Shown here in pieces: positions 61,026 through 64,000 of a stretch of 64,000 nucleotides of DNA. A program made the translations under genes and the position numbers. The notes under the pieces were generated by a model, which was not told the DNA's origin, ran no database searches, and saw only the letters and a program-made list of their open reading frames with translations. Position 1 is the first letter of the stretch; every line of letters starts with the position of its first letter. The DNA comes from Halorubrum depositum (GTDB lineage Archaea > Halobacteriota > Halobacteria > Halobacteriales > Haloferacaceae): positions 124,001 to 188,000 of the forward strand of contig NZ_VCNM01000001.1 of NCBI RefSeq assembly GCF_007671725.1, in the 5' to 3' direction.

Positions 61026-61829
61026 CTACTCCTGCCCGAACCAGGTGCTGGTTATCTCCTCGTACGTGCCGTCCTCGCGGACCGTCGCGAGACCGTCGTT
61101 CAGCGCCGACTGGAACTCGGACTCGCCCTGGCGGAGGCCGAAGCCGAACCGCTCGCCGGTCTCCTCGACGAACGCGATCGTCACGTCGCGGTTGGCCGCG
61201 AACGTCTCGGCGACCGGGTTGTCGACGACGACGGCGTCGATGTTGCCGTTTTCGAGGTCCTCGACCGCGAGGACGTAGCTCCCGTACGTGCTGGCGTCGT
61301 CCTCGCCGATGATCCCCGGCTCGACGAGGTTCGACTGCACCTGGTCGGCGCCGGTCGTCCCCGACTGCGCGCCCACGCTGACGCCCTCGAAGTCCTCCCA
61401 GCCCGACGGCTGGAAGTCGCCGCCCTCGCGCACGAGGATCGCCTGGTCCGACTCCCAGTAGGGGTCGGAGAAGGCGATCGTCTCCCGGCGTTCGTCGTTG
61501 ATCGTCATCGCCGCCGCGATGACGTCGATCTCCTCGTTCTGCGTGAGCGCCGGGATGAGCGAGCTGAACTCGAAGGTGGCCCACTCGCCGATCTCGTACT
61601 CGGTCTCTTCGACGACCGCCTCGAGCAGGTCGATGTCGAACCCGACGAGCTCGCCGTCCTGCTGCATCTCGAACGGCGGGAACCCCGGCGCGGTACCGGG
61701 CGTGATCGTGGTGCCGCTCCCGCCGTCGCCGAGGCACCCGGCGACGCCGGACAGCCCGACGGCGCTGGCGCCGCCGGTCAGCTTCAGGTACGTCCGACGA
61801 CTCACGTCGGTTTCCGTGCGATATGGCAT
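61026..61829 (-). CDS. Polar amino acid ABC transporter, substrate-binding lipoprotein
   Basis: A 267-residue exported protein. The N-terminus has a Tat signal (SRRTYLKLTGGASAVGLSG) ending in a lipobox VAGC, so it is anchored outside the membrane. The mature part is a family 3 binding fold: PGFPPFEMQQDGELVGFDID, GEWATFEFSSLIPALTQNE, AAAMTINDERRETIAFSDPY. This spelling fits amino acids such as glutamine, arginine or cystine. It is first in the operon. Confidence 0.93.
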   Translation of the reverse strand: MPYRTETDVSRRTYLKLTGGASAVGLSGVAGCLGDGGSGTTITPGTAPGFPPFEMQQDGELVGFDIDLLEAVVEETEYEIGEWATFEFSSLIPALTQNEEIDVIAAAMTINDERRETIAFSDPYWESDQAILVREGGDFQPSGWEDFEGVSVGAQSGTTGADQVQSNLVEPGIIGEDDASTYGSYVLAVEDLENGNIDAVVVDNPVAETFAANRDVTIAFVEETGERFGFGLRQGESEFQSALNDGLATVREDGTYEEITSTWFGQE

Positions 61830-61950
61830 ACGGGTGGGAGAACGGGGACTGATTTCAACCTTTCCTCCGCGGACGGGCGTCTCGCCGGTCGTCGTCCGAA
61901 TCTCACCCGATCGATCCGGCGAATCGAAGAGGGGCCCGCCGTCGGTCGTG

Positions 61951-62844
61951 TCAGTCGCCGCCGATCGGCTCGGTGGCGGGTCCGGCGCCGTCGGCGTCGC
62001 GGGCGACCCACGCCGCGCCCGCGGCGAGCGCGGCCGCGACGCCGAGCGCGACGAGGTTAATGCGTGCCCAGCCCGCGGTGTACAACACGAGATCGCGACC
62101 TAACAGCAGCGTCACGACGAGCGCGGCCATCGCGCCGGCGGCGAGCAGGCGGACCCTCCCGGCCGCGGAGGCGCTCACGTCCGCGTAGCCCGACCGGACC
62201 GCCTCGGTGGCGAACGCGACCGTCGCGACGAGCCCGAGGTGGCCCGCGAGCCCGGTGACGTAGAAGCCGGCCTGCGCGCCCGGCGAGTAGGTGACGAACG
62301 GGACCGCCCGCGAGAAGACCGCGCTGGCGACGATTCCGGCGAGGCCGACGGTCGCCGCGATCCGGAGGAGCCGCGCCGACCCCCGGCCGCCGCCCCAGAT
62401 GGTCGCCAGCCCGAGCAGCGTGAAGATCGTCAGCGCGACGATCAGGTGGGCCGCGTGCGTCGAGACGGTGTAGCCGCCGGGGACGAGCCCGCCGACCGTG
62501 ACGGTGATCGCGCCGACGGTGATCTGCAGCGGGAGGATCGCGACCGCGAGGGTGGCCGCGAGCCGCGTCCGGCGGTCGAAGCTCCCGAGCCACGTCCAGC
62601 CCGCGGTCCCGATGATGAGGAACCCGGTCACCATCGCCCACGCGCGGTGGAACCACTCGATGAAGTCCGGGTTGATCGTCAGCGCGGGGATCAGCTGGTC
62701 GGAGCAAAGCGGCCACTGGGCCTCGCAGGCCAGCCCGGAGCCGGTCGCCGCGGTGTAGACGCCGAGCGCGAACAGCGTCAGCGTCATCCCCGTCGTCGCC
62801 GCCGCGTATCGCCTGAAGGTCAGCCACGCGGGCCGAAGACTCAT
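61951..62844 (-). CDS. ctaA: Heme A synthase (CtaA/Cox15 family)
   Basis: A 297-residue protein with eight transmembrane helices that oxidises heme O to heme A for terminal oxidases. Each half has conserved histidines: EWFHRAWAMVTGF and VSTHAAHLIVAL in the first, GLAGHLGLVATVAF in the second. A cysteine pair (ACEAQWPLCSD) lies in the first external loop, as in Bacillus CtaA. TATA-like gtctaagtg is 26 nt upstream. Copy 3 of the ncRNA candidate lies upstream, oriented away. Confidence 0.92.
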   Translation of the reverse strand: MSLRPAWLTFRRYAAATTGMTLTLFALGVYTAATGSGLACEAQWPLCSDQLIPALTINPDFIEWFHRAWAMVTGFLIIGTAGWTWLGSFDRRTRLAATLAVAILPLQITVGAITVTVGGLVPGGYTVSTHAAHLIVALTIFTLLGLATIWGGGRGSARLLRIAATVGLAGIVASAVFSRAVPFVTYSPGAQAGFYVTGLAGHLGLVATVAFATEAVRSGYADVSASAAGRVRLLAAGAMAALVVTLLLGRDLVLYTAGWARINLVALGVAAALAAGAAWVARDADGAGPATEPIGGD

Positions 62845-62952
62845 TAGCCGAGTTCGGGCGCGAGCGCACTTAGACCGTTCGGACGCTCCACACGAGCGGG
62901 AACGAGACCGAACGAAGAGGACGGGTGTCACGACCGCCCGACTGCGCCGACT

Positions 62953-63333
62953 TCTTATAAACGAACGGCGCGGTGCCGTGCGGTGGCGCACGCCGTGAGC
63001 GGGCCGAAGGCCCGCGAACGACCGTGCGAGGGACGCGGTGAGCGCTCGAAGAGCGCGAACCGCGAGGCTGGGGTGGTGTGAGGTGCTGTGCGGAGCGGTG
63101 TGGGGTGGGACTCAAAGGGGCAGTCGCGACGACGAAGGCGGCCGAAGTAAGCACCGCAGCGAGTGAGCGGAGCGAACGAGCGAGGAGCGCACCGAGGCCC
63201 CCGAGTCGTCGCGACTGGGGCTTTGGAGGCGGTCACCACGCTGTCAACGAGTGGTTATAAGGAAGTGGCTGGACTCGGCGGCCGTCCGTCGAGCCGTCGC
63301 CAGCGACAGCTTATAAGCAACCGACGACACCGA
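62953..63333 (+). ncRNA. Candidate structured RNA element, copy 3 of 3
   Basis: It fills most of the 514-bp gap between ctaA and the next gene. CTTATAAACGAAC (62953-62965) is a TATA-like start. The first helix has outer arms CGCACG/CGTGCG and inner arms GCGGGCC/GGCCCGC (loop GAA). The second hairpin has outer CGCGGT/ACCGCG and inner GCGCTC/GAGCGC (63034-63064, loop GAA). The core is GAGGCTGGGGTGGTGTGAGG (63064-63083). The long stem CAAAG, GGG, CAGTCGCGACGAC (63113-63133) pairs with 63205-63225. This copy lacks the inserted triloop palindromes. It ends with TATAAG (63312) and ACGACACCGA (63324-63333). Confidence 0.65.
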
Positions 63334-63358
63334 CAGAACCGCGGTCCCGATAAACGTC

Positions 63359-63814
63359 CTATCCCGATAATTCGCGCTTCGCTCGCCGCGCCCGCTCGGA
63401 CATCTCCTCGTTGCCCTCGACGTCCGCGAGGGTCTCGACGGCCTCCAGGTTCCGCACCGCGTCGTCGAGGAACGAGAGCACGTCGCCGGTGTAGGCGTAC
63501 ACCATGTAGTCGTCCGTCATCACGTCCACGATCGCCTGCGGGCCGAGCCCCTCGGCGCGGAGCTCCAACACGTACCGCATGAACTTCTCCTCGGGACAGC
63601 CGCAGTAAGGGTTCGCCTGACAGTCGCAGTCGAGGAAGTCCTCGGCGAAGTCGAGGATCCGGTCGCGGGTCGTGGAGTCGAGCTTCGAGAGGCCGTCACC
63701 GGTGAACAGCATGTCGAGGGTCGCGCCGGCGAACGCGCCTTTCGGGACGTTCGTCTCCAGCTGGGAGGCGAGCTGCCGGTGGTTCTTCACGTAGATCTTG
63801 TCGGTGAACGCCAC
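63359..63814 (-). CDS. Conserved haloarchaeal protein with CxC/CxC cluster (DUF5814-like?)
   Basis: A 151-residue protein starting MAFTDKIYVKNHRQLASQLE. It contains DFLDCDCQANPYCGCPEEKF, a cysteine cluster that may bind zinc, and LRAEGLGPQAIVDVMTDDYM. I recall related sequence associated with haloarchaeal helicase-like proteins and the name DUF5814, but cannot confirm it. TATA-like gcttttactg is about 30 nt upstream. Its 3' end faces ncRNA candidate copy 3. Confidence 0.7.
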   Translation of the reverse strand: MAFTDKIYVKNHRQLASQLETNVPKGAFAGATLDMLFTGDGLSKLDSTTRDRILDFAEDFLDCDCQANPYCGCPEEKFMRYVLELRAEGLGPQAIVDVMTDDYMVYAYTGDVLSFLDDAVRNLEAVETLADVEGNEEMSERARRAKRELSG

Positions 63815-63974
63815 GGGTACCGCGAGATACGCCGGCTGGCAGTAAAAGCGGCGTGGTCGCTGTCGCCGTCCGCGGGACGTCCGTCCGAGACCGAGCGCGC
63901 CCGACCACCGCCCCGGGGCGAGTGCGGTCGATCGCCGAACGGCACCGGGTCACACGCCCGTCCGGGAGTCGTAA

Positions 63975-63992
63975 CGGTTATTTATCAAAGCG
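63975..63992 (+). promoter_or_regulatory. TATA-like box at the right edge
   Basis: The word ggttatttatcaaag is a good haloarchaeal TATA-like element in GC-rich DNA and probably serves a plus-strand gene starting just beyond the window. Confidence 0.35.
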
Positions 63993-64000
63993 GGATAGAT

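Noticed and set aside
1-64000. CRISPR arrays, replication origin or rRNA genes
   Set aside because: No regularly spaced repeats, no orc1/cdc6 gene or origin boxes, and no rRNA sequence recognised.

Overview
The window is chromosomal DNA of an extremely halophilic archaeon (class Halobacteria, most like Halorubrum and other Haloferacales). The evidence is the very high GC content, strongly acidic proteins, archaeal ribosomal and RNA polymerase genes, a RfcL clamp loader, Cbf5, TrmY, an archaeal mevalonate branch (mevalonate kinase plus isopentenyl phosphate kinase), a PGF-CTERM sorting signal, Tat lipoproteins, and TATA-like boxes about 25-30 nt before start codons (mostly leaderless genes). 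No genus marker is present, so the genus is an inference.

Layout. 1-7.2 kb: aminotransferase end, AI-2E-type permease, aldehyde dehydrogenase, unknown protein plus methyltransferase, pyrF, a zinc micro-protein divergent from trmY, a CHY zinc finger gene carrying a cluster of palindromes, then tRNA-Pro(CGG). 7.5-16.4 kb: VTT membrane protein, GtrA/sulfatase pair, epoxide hydrolase-like protein, cupin and rhodanese, PGF-CTERM metallopeptidase, Vms1-like protein. 16.4-25 kb: 6-phosphogluconate dehydrogenase, cupin, a frameshifted Bat-type HTH regulator, glycine cleavage genes gcvH-gcvPA-gcvPB (no gcvT), fen, a J-domain/ferredoxin fusion, DoxX. 25-42 kb: multidomain DHH protein, Yip1, pilin, sugar oxidoreductase/isomerase pair, PspA, DgcN-DgcA-like D-glutamate pair, formaldehyde dehydrogenase-like ADH, small zinc proteins, CobW GTPase, Mrp, IPK and mevalonate kinase. 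42-50 kb: the conserved tRNA-Ser/rps13/rps4/rps11/rpoD/tRNA-Leu/rpl18e/rpl13/rps9/rpoN/rpoK/eno/rps2 cluster, separated from mevalonate kinase by plus-strand genes that include a low-GC pilin-like mini-gene. 50-64 kb: alcohol dehydrogenases, cmk, cbf5, tRNA-Pro(GGG), DsbA-like protein, rfcL, histidine kinase, a polar amino acid ABC transporter and heme A synthase.

The most unusual signal is a family of three dispersed elements of about 380-400 bp (15621-16005, 34214-34609, 62953-63333). They fill otherwise empty gaps, share a 20-nt core and a long stem with a symmetric GGG/GGG internal loop, and keep their helices by compensatory changes while the sequence differs. Non-Watson-Crick positions in the long stem are G-U only if the plus strand is transcribed, and a TATA-like box lies before each copy. 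I interpret them as a family of structured non-coding RNAs whose function I do not know. Perfect palindromes with exactly 3-nt loops have been inserted at different places in two copies; four similar ones sit inside the coding sequence of the CHY zinc finger gene and one beside tRNA-Leu.
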